Shown one piece after another: positions 28,564-38,550 of a stretch of 64,000 nucleotides of DNA; the stretch's first letter is position 1, and each line of letters begins with the position of its first letter. The stretch comes from DASRLE01 sp963825315 (GTDB lineage: Bacteria > Verrucomicrobiota > Verrucomicrobiia > Limisphaerales > Palsa-1400), in assembly GCA_963825315.1 (NCBI GenBank), contig CAWGST010000001.1, positions 2,480,001-2,544,000 on the forward strand, given 5' to 3'. The notes below the pieces were generated by a model. The model was not told the origin of the DNA, did no database searches, and saw nothing but the letters and a program-made list of their open reading frames with translations. A program made the position numbers and the translations under genes.

Positions 28564-29724
28564 TATATCCGCGCATAAATAATTCGACATATTGGCGGGC
28601 CGCATGATATGCTGCGGGCAATATGCGACCTGTTTTTGCCCGAGGCAATTCACGCACCGCCCAGTTGTTGCTGCAACTGCGCAAGGAAGCGATCAAGGAC
28701 CAGGAGCCCCGCGTGGCTCAACGTTTTCACGCCATCGCCTTGAGTGTCGAAGGCTACACCACCACCCAGATTGCGCAGTCCCTCAAGGTGCATCGCTCCT
28801 CCGTTCCGTTGTGGATTGAGCAATGGAACCACCAACGGGAAGTGGGGCTGCTGGAAGGCCATCGCAGTGGCCGGCCTTCCGGTTTGACCCGTGCGCAGCA
28901 AGAGCAGTTGCAGGACATCTTGGATAGCGGGCCAGTGGCCTACGGCTTGGAGACGGGCCTCTGGACCTCGCCGGTGATCAGCGGCGTCATCGCGGAGGAG
29001 TTTGACCTGCATTACCATCCGGGCCACGTCCGCAAGATGCTCAGGCGTTTGGGCTATTCGGTGCAGCGGCCGACCACACGGTTGGTGCAGGCTAATCCGG
29101 CGGAGAAAAACCGATGGGTTCGCTACACCTATCCCCGCCTTAAAAAAAAGCCTGGAGGGAAGGGGCGGTAATCGTCTTCGAGGATGAAGCCTCGTTCCGC
29201 CAGACGCCGACCTTGCACGCGACTTGGGCGCGGCGGGCCAGCCAGCCGCAAATTCCGACGCGGGGAGAGCGCCACACGCAGAAGATTTTCGGGGCGGTGC
29301 GTTTGGAGGACGCCCGGTTTGTTTATCTTCATCAACAGGAGTACTTCCAGTGGGAAACCTACGTGGGGTTTCTGGACCAGGTCCTGGTGCCCGCGTTTTA
29401 TCGGCGTGGACACCGGGTGTTTCTGATTCAAGACAACGCCTCCTACCATAAAAAGCAGGAGACGTGGGATTGGTTTTCCCAAAACCGGCGTTATGTGGAG
29501 GTTTTTCCGTTGCCGCGCTACTGGCCCGAACTCAACGCCACCGAACGGATCTGGAACTACACGCGCAAACACGCCACTCACAACCGCTACTTTGAGAAGC
29601 CCCAAGACCTATGCCGGGCATTGTTCCGCACTTTCCGCCACGTCCAGCGGCAGCCGGAAGAAATTGAAAACCTGATGCGCCCCTTTTTTTGATCATGATG
29701 TCGAATTACTTATGCGCGGATATA
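28564..29724 (+). mobile_element. IS630-family insertion sequence, 1161 bp
   Basis: The ends are inverted copies (TATATCCGCGCATAA... and its complement) that match over about 27 bases with one mismatch. The element is flanked by TA on both sides (28562-28563 and 29725-29726), the target duplication of IS630/Tc1-mariner elements. It carries one transposase read through a frameshift. It sits inside the exoprotein gene, which is open in the opposite direction. Confidence 0.92.
28623..29692 (+). CDS. IS630-family transposase, two frames joined by -1 frameshift
   Basis: The first frame (28623-29171) is a helix-turn-helix DNA-binding part ('VEGYTTTQIAQSLKVHRSS') and 'RPSGLTRAQQEQL'. The second frame, read from about 29144, gives the DDE catalytic part: 'VIVFEDEASF' (first Asp), 'FLIQDNASYHKK' (second Asp), 'YWPELNATERIW' (Glu). 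The overlap has the sequence A_AAA_AAG at 29144-29150, a canonical -1 slippery heptamer, so a full-length enzyme can be made by programmed frameshifting. All three catalytic acids are present and the spacing is normal, so the element may be active. Confidence 0.88.
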
Positions 29725-31394
29725 TAGGATGTTCGTTGCGCTGCCGTATCCTGCGGCGTTGGTGGCCGTGATGGTCAGGCAATTTGTGCCGCCGCCAAGG
29801 GGCACGTTCTCAACCCAGAATGAGCCATTCTGCTCGACCAAGCCAGTGAGGTTACTCGTGCCGCTTCCATTGACAATCTGGGCGGTGACGGTGGCGAATG
29901 GGTCGTTGACAACGCCGCGAACAGGAAAGGTTGTTCCGCTGATGCAAGCGTTGTTTTGCGGCCAAGAAAGGTTAATTACGGGCGGGTTGGTGTTCGCTGT
30001 CGGATCCAGAATGTAAACCAAATTGGTGAGCGTCACATTCCCCGCCGAATCTGTGGCGTGAAGCGTGATGGTGTTTGTTCCATTGGCGAGCGGGATATTG
30101 AAGCATTCAAAGCCGTTGGTCGTATATTCGAGGTTGTTCGTGTCAAATTGGCGGGTCGTGACAAAGGCTTGCTGGTTGGTCTCGAAGGAGGCCGAATTGC
30201 TGATGTCGTAGCTCATGCTGGCAAGGTTCTCCGAGCAGTAGCCATGAAGTTGGATAAACGGCTGGGTGACTATGCCGGGGATGGGATTGGTGACGATCAG
30301 GACGGGAGGGGTGAGAACAAGCTTAAGCTGAATGGGGTCCCACGTCTGTTGCGCATCTGGCGGAAAGCCTTTCAACCCCACCGAAACCGTATGCCAGCCT
30401 TCCACGTTGCCCAAGTTGACGACGAGGTTCGAGTTGTTGTAAGCCGTCCAATTGGCAGCGGAATAGTCCGAACTGTCCAGCAGAACAGCTATGTAGCACG
30501 GCACGCCGTCTGAAACGGTAATCTGGACTGTTGCACTGTTGGTGTTAAAATCCTGATTGGTTACGTTGAGCGCAAAATAGATGACATTGGGGTTGACGCC
30601 ATTTTGGAAGTCATACAAAAGCGTGTTGCCGTAGGAATAGTCCCAATTTGTTTCGGACAAATCCACCGTCCCGAAATACTCCCATAGCCACCATTCCGGA
30701 GTTATTTGATTTCCATCAGAAGTGATGCCCGTCCAATCCCGCGCCCAGAAGAAAAGACCGTTCGTGCGATCTTGCTCTTCCACCGTGAATGGCGTCCAAG
30801 TCTGATTGGTGACCGGCCAGACTGCCTGTTCGATGTTCCAAGAAACAGGATTAGTCAACGAAGTGGCGCTCCACACTTCATAAACCATGTCCGTCGCGTT
30901 ATTCAGGGCCAATGAAACGATGCCGTTGGTGATGCCGGAAATTTGCATCCATAGCCCGTTCGTCGAAAATGAGGTATCATTCGAGGAGCTTCCTCCATCG
31001 GATGAATTCGTGCCGTCGCCGCCATCGCCAGGCAACGCAGGCGCGCCGCTGTCCTCCATGGAACGTGCCCCTTGAGCACTGCCCCGTCGCCAGGCCCCTC
31101 CCCGTGCTGAATAATCGACCGAAGTGTCATCGATCAAGAAGTTGCCTTGGCCGAGTGAATAAACCGGCAAATCCGGAAGCCAGTCAAATGGCGTCGGCGG
31201 AAAATTTTGAGTGGAATAAAAAATGCCGGTTTGCGGCACCGCATCGGGCGGAAGTGGCGATAGCGTTTCTGTCTGAGCGCGCAAGGAGAGGCTGAATGCA
31301 AGAAGGATCGCCAGCGCAATGGCAAATATTATCTTCATATTGTCTGAACGATGGGCTTCCCCGAATTCAATGCAAGCATTAAATGCCGAAAAAT

Positions 31395-31411
31395 ACCAAC
31401 CAATGGTTGGT
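31395..31411. promoter_or_regulatory. 17-bp palindrome, candidate XRE operator
   Basis: ACCAACCAATGGTTGGT is a perfect 8-bp inverted repeat around one central base. It lies 33 bases before the XRE gene and 57 bases before the divergent exoprotein start, the usual place for an autoregulatory operator. Confidence 0.5.
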
Positions 31412-31443
31412 AGTTCTGTTTTGGGGTTCTGCTTCGATTTTAA

Positions 31444-31671
31444 ATGGTGCAACCGACTTCGCGCAGAATCTACAGAACTTTGGGAGAGGCCGTTCGCGGC
31501 GAGAGAAAAAAGGCCCGCCTGAGCCAGGAGGAATTGGCGGAAAAGGCCGATTTCACACGAAATTACATCGGCGACATCGAGCGAGGGGAGAAGAAGGCCA
31601 CGGTCGAAGCCCTGGCGAAAATCGCCAAGGCTCTCAAATGCCGTGTGCGCGACCTTGTTTGGGATGTGTGA
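31444..31671 (+). CDS. XRE-family transcriptional regulator
   Basis: The 75-residue protein is a single helix-turn-helix domain: 'LGEAVRGERKKARLSQEELA' and 'KADFTRNYIGDIERGEKKAT', ending 'ALKCRVRDLVWDV'. This is the typical HTH_3 fold with a short tail and no sensor domain. It is divergent from the large exoprotein gene and ends 15 bases from the convergent DUF2723 gene. The palindrome upstream suggests it regulates itself and the exoprotein (inference). It could also be an orphan antitoxin-like regulator. Confidence 0.82.
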   Translation: MVQPTSRRIYRTLGEAVRGERKKARLSQEELAEKADFTRNYIGDIERGEKKATVEALAKIAKALKCRVRDLVWDV

Positions 31672-31686
31672 AAGACTCTGCATTCC

Positions 31687-34600
31687 TTATGGTTTGGCAG
31701 GAAACGCGGCCTTGAATTCCGGCGTCTGGCGCAACGCCGCAAAACCCGGGTCCTGGTAGAGATGTTCGCGGAGATTCGGCATTTTTGGATTCTGCCGGAT
31801 CTCCCCGGGGTTCAAGGCAAGAGCTTGCTTGAGCGAGGCCACGGCTTGGGCTGTTTCGCCTCGATGAGCCTGCACGAAGGCAAGGTTGTACCAGGGCTTG
31901 GACGAGGCGGGTTCCATTTGGGTCACTCTTTGGAATGCTTCCTCGCTTTTGGCCAGATCGCCGATGCGCAAATACGTGACACCGACGCCCATCATCGTGT
32001 TCGGATCAACCGCGGGATAATGCAGCAGTTGATCCAACATTTGCCCGGCAATGTTGGTTTGCCTGGCTTCGACGGCTCGTTGAATCTGGGCGAAGAATTG
32101 TTTGATCTGGTCCGCTCCGACTGAGGCTTTGCTGTGTTCCAGTTGGTTGATCCAGTCATTGATCTGGCCATTGTAGGGATCCAGCTTGTGGCAGGTCTTG
32201 AGAACCAGCAGGGCATCATCAACGCGGTTGGCGCCGAGGAGCTGGTTCATGAGATGAAAAACCGCTTCCGAGCTGTAGGGACAACAGGCAAAGGCTTGTT
32301 TCAGGGCGAATTCGGCCTCCCTGGTGACGCGCGCGTTCTCCGCGGGAGAGTGGGAGTTGCGCGCGCGCCACTGATAGATGCTGGCGCCAATCGAACTGCG
32401 CAATTTGGAAAAGGCCTTCTGGGCGTCGTCATCGCGCACGAACTTCCGGTCGCCGGTGAAGCCGGCGAAGTAGTGGCGCAAATAAACGTTTTCCGCCCAG
32501 GCGCAGATGTCTTTGACGCTGGTGTCGTAAGTAATCCAGTTGCCAATGGTGCGCTGCGAAAACCGGCTCCAAAAGGCGTGGTCTTTGTCAATAATATCCT
32601 GCGTGATCTCCGGCAGCGGCTGGCGGTTGATCTTCATGATCACGCCGAACGGCGTCAAATAGGGGTACATCCAATCCAGCGGGAAGCTTTCCTCCACGTA
32701 GAATTCATGGTCCGGATTCTTGTCAAATATAACTTTTGCCAGCAAACCGTTGATGCCCATGACAGTGGTTTGCCCTCCCGAAATCTGGAGGCGGCCGTTG
32801 ACGACATGCGCGTCTTCCCCCGGCTTGATCTGGCGGGGTTCGTTGGGAAACTGGGTGTCGTGCTGCAGCCTTTTTGCGACATCCTCATAATAATCATTGA
32901 TGCATTCCCGCGAAGCGTTCGGACTCGGCGTGGTGATTTCGGTGTCCGGATAAACGCCGCCCAGGCTCTTGACGATGTCGCCGGGGCAGGCTTCCTCGAG
33001 CATCCGGCGATTGAGGCGTATAATGGTCGCCGGAATATTATTCCCGTTCATCGCCTCCACGATCAGCGGCGGCAACTGGATTCCTTTGAACCGCTCCGCA
33101 TCATAAATGGACCCGTCTTTCAGGATGACATTGAAATCCCCGGCCAGGGCGCGGCGCAACGCGCTCGCGTCCCCCTGGCCGTCCACCAGGGCCTGGGTTT
33201 CCCTGCCCAGTTTTTCGTAAAGGTATTTGGACAAACTGTCCTGGTGATCGCTTTTGCGCAATTTGGCCGCCAGATCCTGCGCGTTGCTGAATTGGTCCGG
33301 CTTGAACCACGAAGTGCCGGTGCGGCGGCGGAATTCAATCCTGGCACCCAATGATTCAAAAATCGTGTCCAGCCAGGCCAGGGAGCGCGTCGGGCCGTGG
33401 AAAATGGCGGGCAGCGCCCCAGGGAGGAGATTTTGGAAAAATGGCGGATCAATCTGCGCGCTGCGATTGAACTGGGCGCGGATGTAATCCAAATAAACGG
33501 GATCGGCCAGGGCGTTTTGGGTGATGATATAGACATCCCGGCGATCAAAGTTTTGGTCCTGAACCGGCTGGCAATTGTGCGGAATGAAGCTCTCGCAAAA
33601 AATCATGTAAGTGGGGCAAAAGCGGCCCGGATCCGTGCCGCCAAAGAGAACGGCATCGCGCGCCATCTCGGGATAGACCATCAGGCCGTTGGCCCCCCTG
33701 GCCGCCGGGTCGCGTTGTTTGGCGTCATAAGTCAGCCGGCCATCGGCCCCGGCAAACGGAGGGGTGAACATATCGTGGCCAAACCAATAGCCGAACCAGT
33801 GATTGTGCTGTTCGCTATGGAACCAATGGGAAAGGCCCGAATAGAGCGGCATGGAGGCAAACAACGCCAGAGAGATGAGCAACGGGGCCCGCTGCCGATA
33901 GAGGACCAGCCCCGCGATGAAAGCAATGACGCCCGCCACCAAAATCAAATTGGCGAAGATGGGCAGGCCGTATTGATCTTTGATGAAGGCCTGGCCGATC
34001 CAGTGCGGCAAATCGCCCCAGTCAATGTCGCCAACCAAGCCCAGGAAATTTCTTTCGGTGGCATCCTTGAGGTTGTACAAGGCCAGCGGCAGCGCCACCG
34101 CGACGGCGCCCATGAGTCCCCAACGCCGAAACTTCTGGTAATGGGTGGCCATGTACGCGGCGGTCAAGGCCAGCCCATAACCGATCATAATGGCCACCAA
34201 TGTATGTGAAGGGAGGAAGAAGGTCTTCACCAAGTCAGCGGACTGGCGGTCGGGCGTGGGGTTGAGAGTGATGGTCAGGAGGACGCCGAGGAAAGGATAC
34301 AGGCCGGCGACCAGCACAATCCAGGCGCGCTCGCGCTTCTGCATTTTGAAGAAAAACAACAGCGGCAACAGCGCGAAAAACATATAGACCCAGCTAAACG
34401 CGTCAGCCACACCCTCGACGAGCATTTTCAACTCAATGACGAAATGATGGAAATCGTGGAAAATATCCGTTGGAACGACTTTGTTATATTGCCCGCGGCT
34501 TAAGGCTTCAAAGAAGCCTGCGACCGTGCGAGGGTAGCCCCATTCCATGGGCGGATTGGTCATGCCAGCCAAAGGTTCATAGAAGTAGAACGAAGCCCCG

Positions 34601-35536
34601 GCCAGCCACAGCAACCCCATGAGGAGGACCGCCTTCAATTCAGTGGCGATGCTCGCAGTCTTGATGGTCAGCCAGACGCAGGCGACGATGGAAGCAATGC
34701 CAACGGCATTGAAGATGATCATGATCATCGGATCGGCCGCATCGAGGCCGGGCAAAAGATGGTTGGCCTTGGCAATAAGCCCGCCAATCCAAACGAGGCT
34801 GTTGACCAGGAATAGATCACGCCCCAAACGCACCTGGCACCTGGCAATGCCAATCTCAATTCCCAGAGCCGCAATGATCAGGGTCTGGTGAATGGTGGCG
34901 CAAATTCCAAAGAAGAACATGGCGGCATAGAGGTAACGCCGTTGATGGGGGGCGTAAATCCAGCGCAACAAAAAAACCAGCACCACCATCAAGCAAGGCA
35001 CGCCGAAGGGCGAAATGCGGTTAATCGCCACGGATTCAAACCACATGGAACTGCCGAAGCCCATCAACAAGCCCGCCGTAACCCCGGACACCATGCAAAT
35101 GGCCCCTTCCCATTTGCCGGTCATGCCTTTGAGTTCCTCGATGCCCTCCATGAGCATGCTGCCGCCCCGCGACACCATGAGAGCGAGCATCCCGCACGCC
35201 ATGGCGGCGGTGGATGCTTCGGCCAACTGGACCCGCCATGCGATATTGCCGAACGGGACCAGCACCGTCCAAAGCCAGGTGTAAATGGTCCAAAACGGGT
35301 AGCCCGGCGGATGAGGAATGCCGGCCCAGTCAGGACCCCGTCGTCAATTCGCCGGAATCCTCCAGCGTCACCTCGGGCGCGAGGGTGATGAAATAAACCG
35401 TCCAAACAATGGCAAAGGCAATAGCCAGCGTCCACCAGTCGATGGGCCGAAAGAGCGGCGGGGGTGGCGCTTGGGCGGGCGGGGGCGCGGCTGTTTTGGC
35501 GGCGGACGCCGGGGCCGGTTTCGTTTTAGAACTCAT
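31687..35536 (-). CDS. DUF2723 membrane protein with C-terminal TPR, frameshifted
   Basis: The main frame (35265 to 31687) gives some 14 membrane segments, then a long extracytoplasmic region and TPR units ('AEFALKQAFACCPYSSEAVF', 'GDLAKSEEAFQRVTQMEP'). Its N-terminus lies in another frame (35536 to 35330): a Pro/Ala-rich tail, one membrane helix and 'ITLAPEVTLEDSGELTTG', the DUF2723 start. Joining them as 'ELTTG-PDWAGIPHPPGYPFW' needs removal of one G from the four-C run at 35336-35339. DUF2723 proteins are GT-C type glycosyltransferase-like membrane proteins, perhaps working on envelope glycans. The full length would be about 1282 residues. Confidence 0.82.
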
Positions 35537-35639
35537 TGTTTACATGCATTTTATTCGTGCTTCCACCGGATAGACACCCTGGGCGGCCATTTTGTATAAA
35601 GTGGCCGCCGGAATGAAGTCCGGCATTCCCGGGATTTTG

Positions 35640-36857
35640 TCAACTCAGCATGTGGCAAAACATGGCGTCGCGCAGTTTGGGCTCAAACCAGGTGCTTTTC
35701 GGGGGCATGACGCCGCCGGCATCGGCGATGGCCATGAGGTCCTGCACGCGGGGCGGGAACAGGGCGAAGGCGCACGCGAATTCGTTAGCATTGACAAGTC
35801 TTTCCAGTTCCGTTGTCCCCCGGATGCCGCCGACGAAATGGAGGCGCCGGCTCGTGCGCGGATCGTCAATGCCAAAAATTGGGGCCAGGACGCGCTGTTG
35901 CAGCAGCGAAACATCGAGGCGCTCGACCGGCTCCCGCGCCGCGCTGATTTCAGGGCGAAAGCGCAGCGTCCGCCATGCGCCGTCGAGGTAAAACCCCAGT
36001 TCGTGCGTGGCCGCCGGCAGGGGCGGGCCGCCCGGAGTGAAGACGAAAACAGCCTCCAGTTGCTTGAGCAACCGGGCGGGACTCAGCCCGTTCAAATCTT
36101 TCAAGACGCGATGGTAGGGCAGAATCTGCATTTGATCATGCGGGAAGATGACGCTCAAAAAGAAAGCGCTTTCGCCCGAGCCGCCCCGCGCCTGATCCAC
36201 GCGGGCCGCCGCCGCGGTGCGATGGTGTCCATCGGCGATGTAGAGAAACGGTATTCTCTCGAAGGCGTCTTTGACGAACTGGATGGCCGCCGGGTCGCGC
36301 AAGGTCCAGGAAGAATGGCGAATGCCGTCTTTGGCGGTGAAGTCGGTGTCCGGGGTTTCGGCGCTGTGGCGGGCGGTGAATTCGTTTAGTTCCTTCGCGG
36401 CGCGATAGAGGAGCAGGACCGGGCCGGTTTGGGAATTTAAAGCTTCGATATGGCGCGCGCGATCTTCCTCTTTATCGGGCCGTGTGAATTCGTGCTTTTT
36501 AATGATGCCGTGGCGATAATCCTGGCAACTCGCCGCCGCGACCAGCCCTGTCTGGGAATGCCGGCCCATCGTCTGGCGGTAAAGATAGAAATACGGCTGG
36601 GGGTCCTGGCGGAGCGCGCCCCCGGCCAGCAAACGGTTGAAGTTCTCGCGGCCTTTGGCATAAACCTGCGGATCGTAAATATCCACCGTCGCCGGCAAAT
36701 CAATTTCGGGCTTGCTCACATGCAGAAAGCTGCATGGATTGTCCCCGGCCACGTCGCGGGCTTCCGTTGACGACATGACGTCGTAAGGCAATTCACAGAT
36801 ATTCGCCGCCCAATCGGGGCGCGGACGCAGAGCGGCAAAAGGCTTAATCTGAGCCAT
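35640..36857 (-). CDS. DUF1015 family protein
   Basis: The 405-residue protein begins 'MAQIKPFAALRPRPDWAANI', which matches the DUF1015 start, so I prefer 36857 to the longer frame from 36902. Inside are 'LPYDVMSSTEARDVAGDNPC', 'LYIADGHHRTAAA' and 'PYHRVLKDLNGLSP', all typical of the family. DUF1015 proteins are soluble, often near serine or phosphoglycerate genes, and have no proven activity; the 'DGHHR' motif suggests nucleotide or phosphate binding (inference). It is 83 bases downstream of... the serine acetyltransferase gene lies just upstream on the same strand, which fits a link with serine metabolism. Confidence 0.85.
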   Translation of the reverse strand: MAQIKPFAALRPRPDWAANICELPYDVMSSTEARDVAGDNPCSFLHVSKPEIDLPATVDIYDPQVYAKGRENFNRLLAGGALRQDPQPYFYLYRQTMGRHSQTGLVAAASCQDYRHGIIKKHEFTRPDKEEDRARHIEALNSQTGPVLLLYRAAKELNEFTARHSAETPDTDFTAKDGIRHSSWTLRDPAAIQFVKDAFERIPFLYIADGHHRTAAAARVDQARGGSGESAFFLSVIFPHDQMQILPYHRVLKDLNGLSPARLLKQLEAVFVFTPGGPPLPAATHELGFYLDGAWRTLRFRPEISAAREPVERLDVSLLQQRVLAPIFGIDDPRTSRRLHFVGGIRGTTELERLVNANEFACAFALFPPRVQDLMAIADAGGVMPPKSTWFEPKLRDAMFCHMLS

Positions 36858-36940
36858 AAAGGGAGTCACGATAATGAGGCTTGTGACGAAAGGCAACATC
36901 ACTCCCGCTGCTCGTCCTGCCCTTAATATCTTCCCATGGG

Positions 36941-37849
36941 CTAGATTTCGAAGTCGGCTTGGATTCGGTCTTTTTTACTGGTGACTTTGACGTCAATGTT
37001 CTCGTAGGTGACCAGGGAATTGGGCGGGACGCTTTGAGTCAGAAAAACGCTGGCGCCAATGGTGCTGCCGGCGCCAACGATTGTCTCGCCGCCAACGATG
37101 GTGGCATTGGCGTAAATGGTGACGTGATCCTGGACGGTGGGGTGGCGTTTCTGGCCCCTGAGCAGTTGGCCGCCGGCCAGGGAACGAGCCACCAGGCCAA
37201 CGCCCTGGTACATTTTGACGTGTTCGCCGATGACGGCGGTTTCACCAATCACCGTGCCCGTGCCGTGATCGATAAAAAAGTGCGAGCCGATCCGCGCCCC
37301 GGGATGCAAATCGATGCCCGTGCGGCTGTGGGCCCATTCGGTCATGATGCGGGGGATGAGCGGTATCTTTTGCAGATATAGTTCGTGGGCCAGTCGTTGC
37401 ACGGCGATGGCTTCGATGAAAGGGTAGGCCACGATGACTTCCTCCGTGCTCAGAGCGGCGGGGTCGCCTTGAAAAGCGGCCTCGGTGTCCGTCGCCAGCA
37501 AATCGCGGATGCGCGGCAGATTGCTCAAAAAATCAAGGGTCAAGGAACGGGACAGACGGCTCAAATCTTTCCTGTCGGTTTCGCGGGCGTAATCGAGGCT
37601 TTTGTAGATTTCCTCCTCCAACCGTTGCAAAACCGAATCAATCAGAGTGGCGATTTCCATTTTCAACTGCGACGAATGGATGGATTTCTCATCGAAAAAG
37701 CCGGGGAACAAGAGGCGGAGCAAATCGAGGGTGATGGACGCAATGGCGGTTTTCGAAGGCAGATTTTTGCCGTCAAGGTGGTTGATGCCGCCTACGCGGG
37801 CGTAGGAGGCGATGAGCTGATCGGTTAATTCGGTAACCGTGTGATGCAC
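36941..37849 (-). CDS. cysE: serine O-acetyltransferase
   Basis: The 302-residue protein has an N-terminal helical region and a left-handed beta-helix hexapeptide domain with 'TGIDLHPGARIGSHFFIDHG' and 'IGETAVIGEHVKMYQGVGL', including the His of the active site in 'IDHGTG'. 'KRHPTVQDHVTIYANATIVG' continues the coil repeats. It makes O-acetylserine from serine and acetyl-CoA, the first step of cysteine synthesis. It has a longer N-terminus than plain CysE, as in the EpsC-type enzymes. The DUF1015 gene follows 83 bases later on the same strand. Confidence 0.88.
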   Translation of the reverse strand: MHHTVTELTDQLIASYARVGGINHLDGKNLPSKTAIASITLDLLRLLFPGFFDEKSIHSSQLKMEIATLIDSVLQRLEEEIYKSLDYARETDRKDLSRLSRSLTLDFLSNLPRIRDLLATDTEAAFQGDPAALSTEEVIVAYPFIEAIAVQRLAHELYLQKIPLIPRIMTEWAHSRTGIDLHPGARIGSHFFIDHGTGTVIGETAVIGEHVKMYQGVGLVARSLAGGQLLRGQKRHPTVQDHVTIYANATIVGGETIVGAGSTIGASVFLTQSVPPNSLVTYENIDVKVTSKKDRIQADFEI

Positions 37850-37879
37850 GGCCCCAGTATCCCGCGCCCACGCGCAAAA

Positions 37880-38040
37880 GGCAAGGCTGGTCGCCTGGGG
37901 AAAATGCCTAATGACGAAATCCTAATGACCAATCAATGCTCAAATGACCAATGACTAATGGGCGCACCGGCCAACCGATTCGTCATTCGGGCTTCGTCAT
38001 TCCCTGGTCATTCGTGCTTGGACATTGGACATTCTTTTTG
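37880..38040. repeat. degenerate ATGACCAAT/CATTCGTCATT repeats
   Basis: The gap holds several copies of AATGACCAAT-like words on one strand and TCATTCGTGCTT/GTCATTC-like words in the opposite sense, so it can fold on itself. The stretch also forms the 3' end of the truncated nucleotidyltransferase frame. No gene is supported. Confidence 0.5.
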
Positions 38041-38283
38041 GCCTGGCCGCGGGGAGTGATTATCTCCCATTGACTTAAGTCCAAGATTGGCAAAACCAAA
38101 ATCGCTCACCGCCGCCGCCACCAGCGCGGCATTTTCGGGCGATGTGTCAATAAAAAAATCCACATCCCCAGTGAAGCGCGGAAAGCCGTGATAGGCGACG
38201 GCATGGCCGCCGACCAGGACGTACTTAATCTTCCTGGAGTTTAATAATTCGACAAACTCTCTCAAGTCTTTGCTCAGGTTCAT
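38008..38283 (-). pseudogene. truncated nucleotidyltransferase (DUF6036-like)
   Basis: The frame starts at 38283 with 'MNLSKDLREFVELLNSRKIK' and has 'YVLVGGHAVAYHGFPRFTGD' and 'VDFFIDTSPEN', which is the nucleotidyltransferase core of antitoxin/toxin-associated proteins. After 'FGFANLGLKSMG' the sequence becomes unrelated and runs into the repeat DNA. Family members are usually about 150 residues or more, so roughly the last third is lost. It overlaps the small gene upstream, which is normal for this pair. Confidence 0.65.
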
Positions 38284-38413
38284 CGGGTTGTTGGGATTGG
38301 ACCAGATCGAAAAGGATTTCCAGGCGCTGTTCCGGCGTGAGCGAACGGTAGTATTCGCCCTCCGCCTTGTCGGCTTCGGCGAAGGAGTGAAATATGCGGG
38401 CTGCCTTTTCCAC
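38225..38413 (-). CDS. small partner protein of the nucleotidyltransferase
   Basis: This 62-residue frame (GTG start) encodes 'FHSFAEADKAEGEYYRSLTP' and 'EQRLEILFDLVQ'. Proteins of this kind are found just upstream of DUF6036-type nucleotidyltransferases and overlap them, as here (59 bases). The pair probably forms a toxin-antitoxin-like unit; which partner is toxic is unclear. This member is intact, while the partner is truncated. Confidence 0.6.
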   Translation of the reverse strand: MEKAARIFHSFAEADKAEGEYYRSLTPEQRLEILFDLVQSQQPDEPEQRLERVCRIIKLQED

Positions 38414-38475
38414 CCGGCCAGCATATCATATTGCCCGGCAGGATACACGGAAATGTTTCGCGCCGCTTTCCGGGC

Positions 38476-38550
38476 TCCTAATCTTAATCCTAATCCCAAT
38501 CTTAATCTTAACCTTTAGAGATTAGGATTATGATTAAGATTAGGATTAGG
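38476..38550. repeat. head-to-head inverted hexamer arrays
   Basis: A TAATCC/TAATCT array (38476-38512) is followed by a GATTAG/GATTAA array (38518-38550), so the two can form a long hairpin with a 5-base loop. The second array makes up the last codons and stop of waaF. It could act as a bidirectional transcription end, although no T-run is present. Confidence 0.75.

Larger units (their letters stand above)
26775..31338 (-). pseudogene. large secreted protein gene, split by IS630 and frameshifted
   Basis: The 5' part (31338 to 29725) encodes a signal peptide (ending SLRAQ) and Ig-like/beta domains ('PVINLSWPQNNACISG', 'FWVENVPLGGG'). The insertion follows 'GYGSATNI'. The 3' part resumes at 28561 as 'VVQSPITLTISSVSF' and runs to a stop at 27167. 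A different frame (27197 to 26775) then continues with 'NLWNVLQKKQREVFVDGQL', matching the expected end of this family, so one base is missing near 27180-27200. Removing the insertion and one TA restores an uninterrupted reading frame across the site. The protein was likely a large surface or secreted protein; no enzyme motif is seen. Confidence 0.8.

Noticed and set aside
32134..33354. 406-residue plus-strand frame
   Set aside because: Shadow of the DUF2723 gene.
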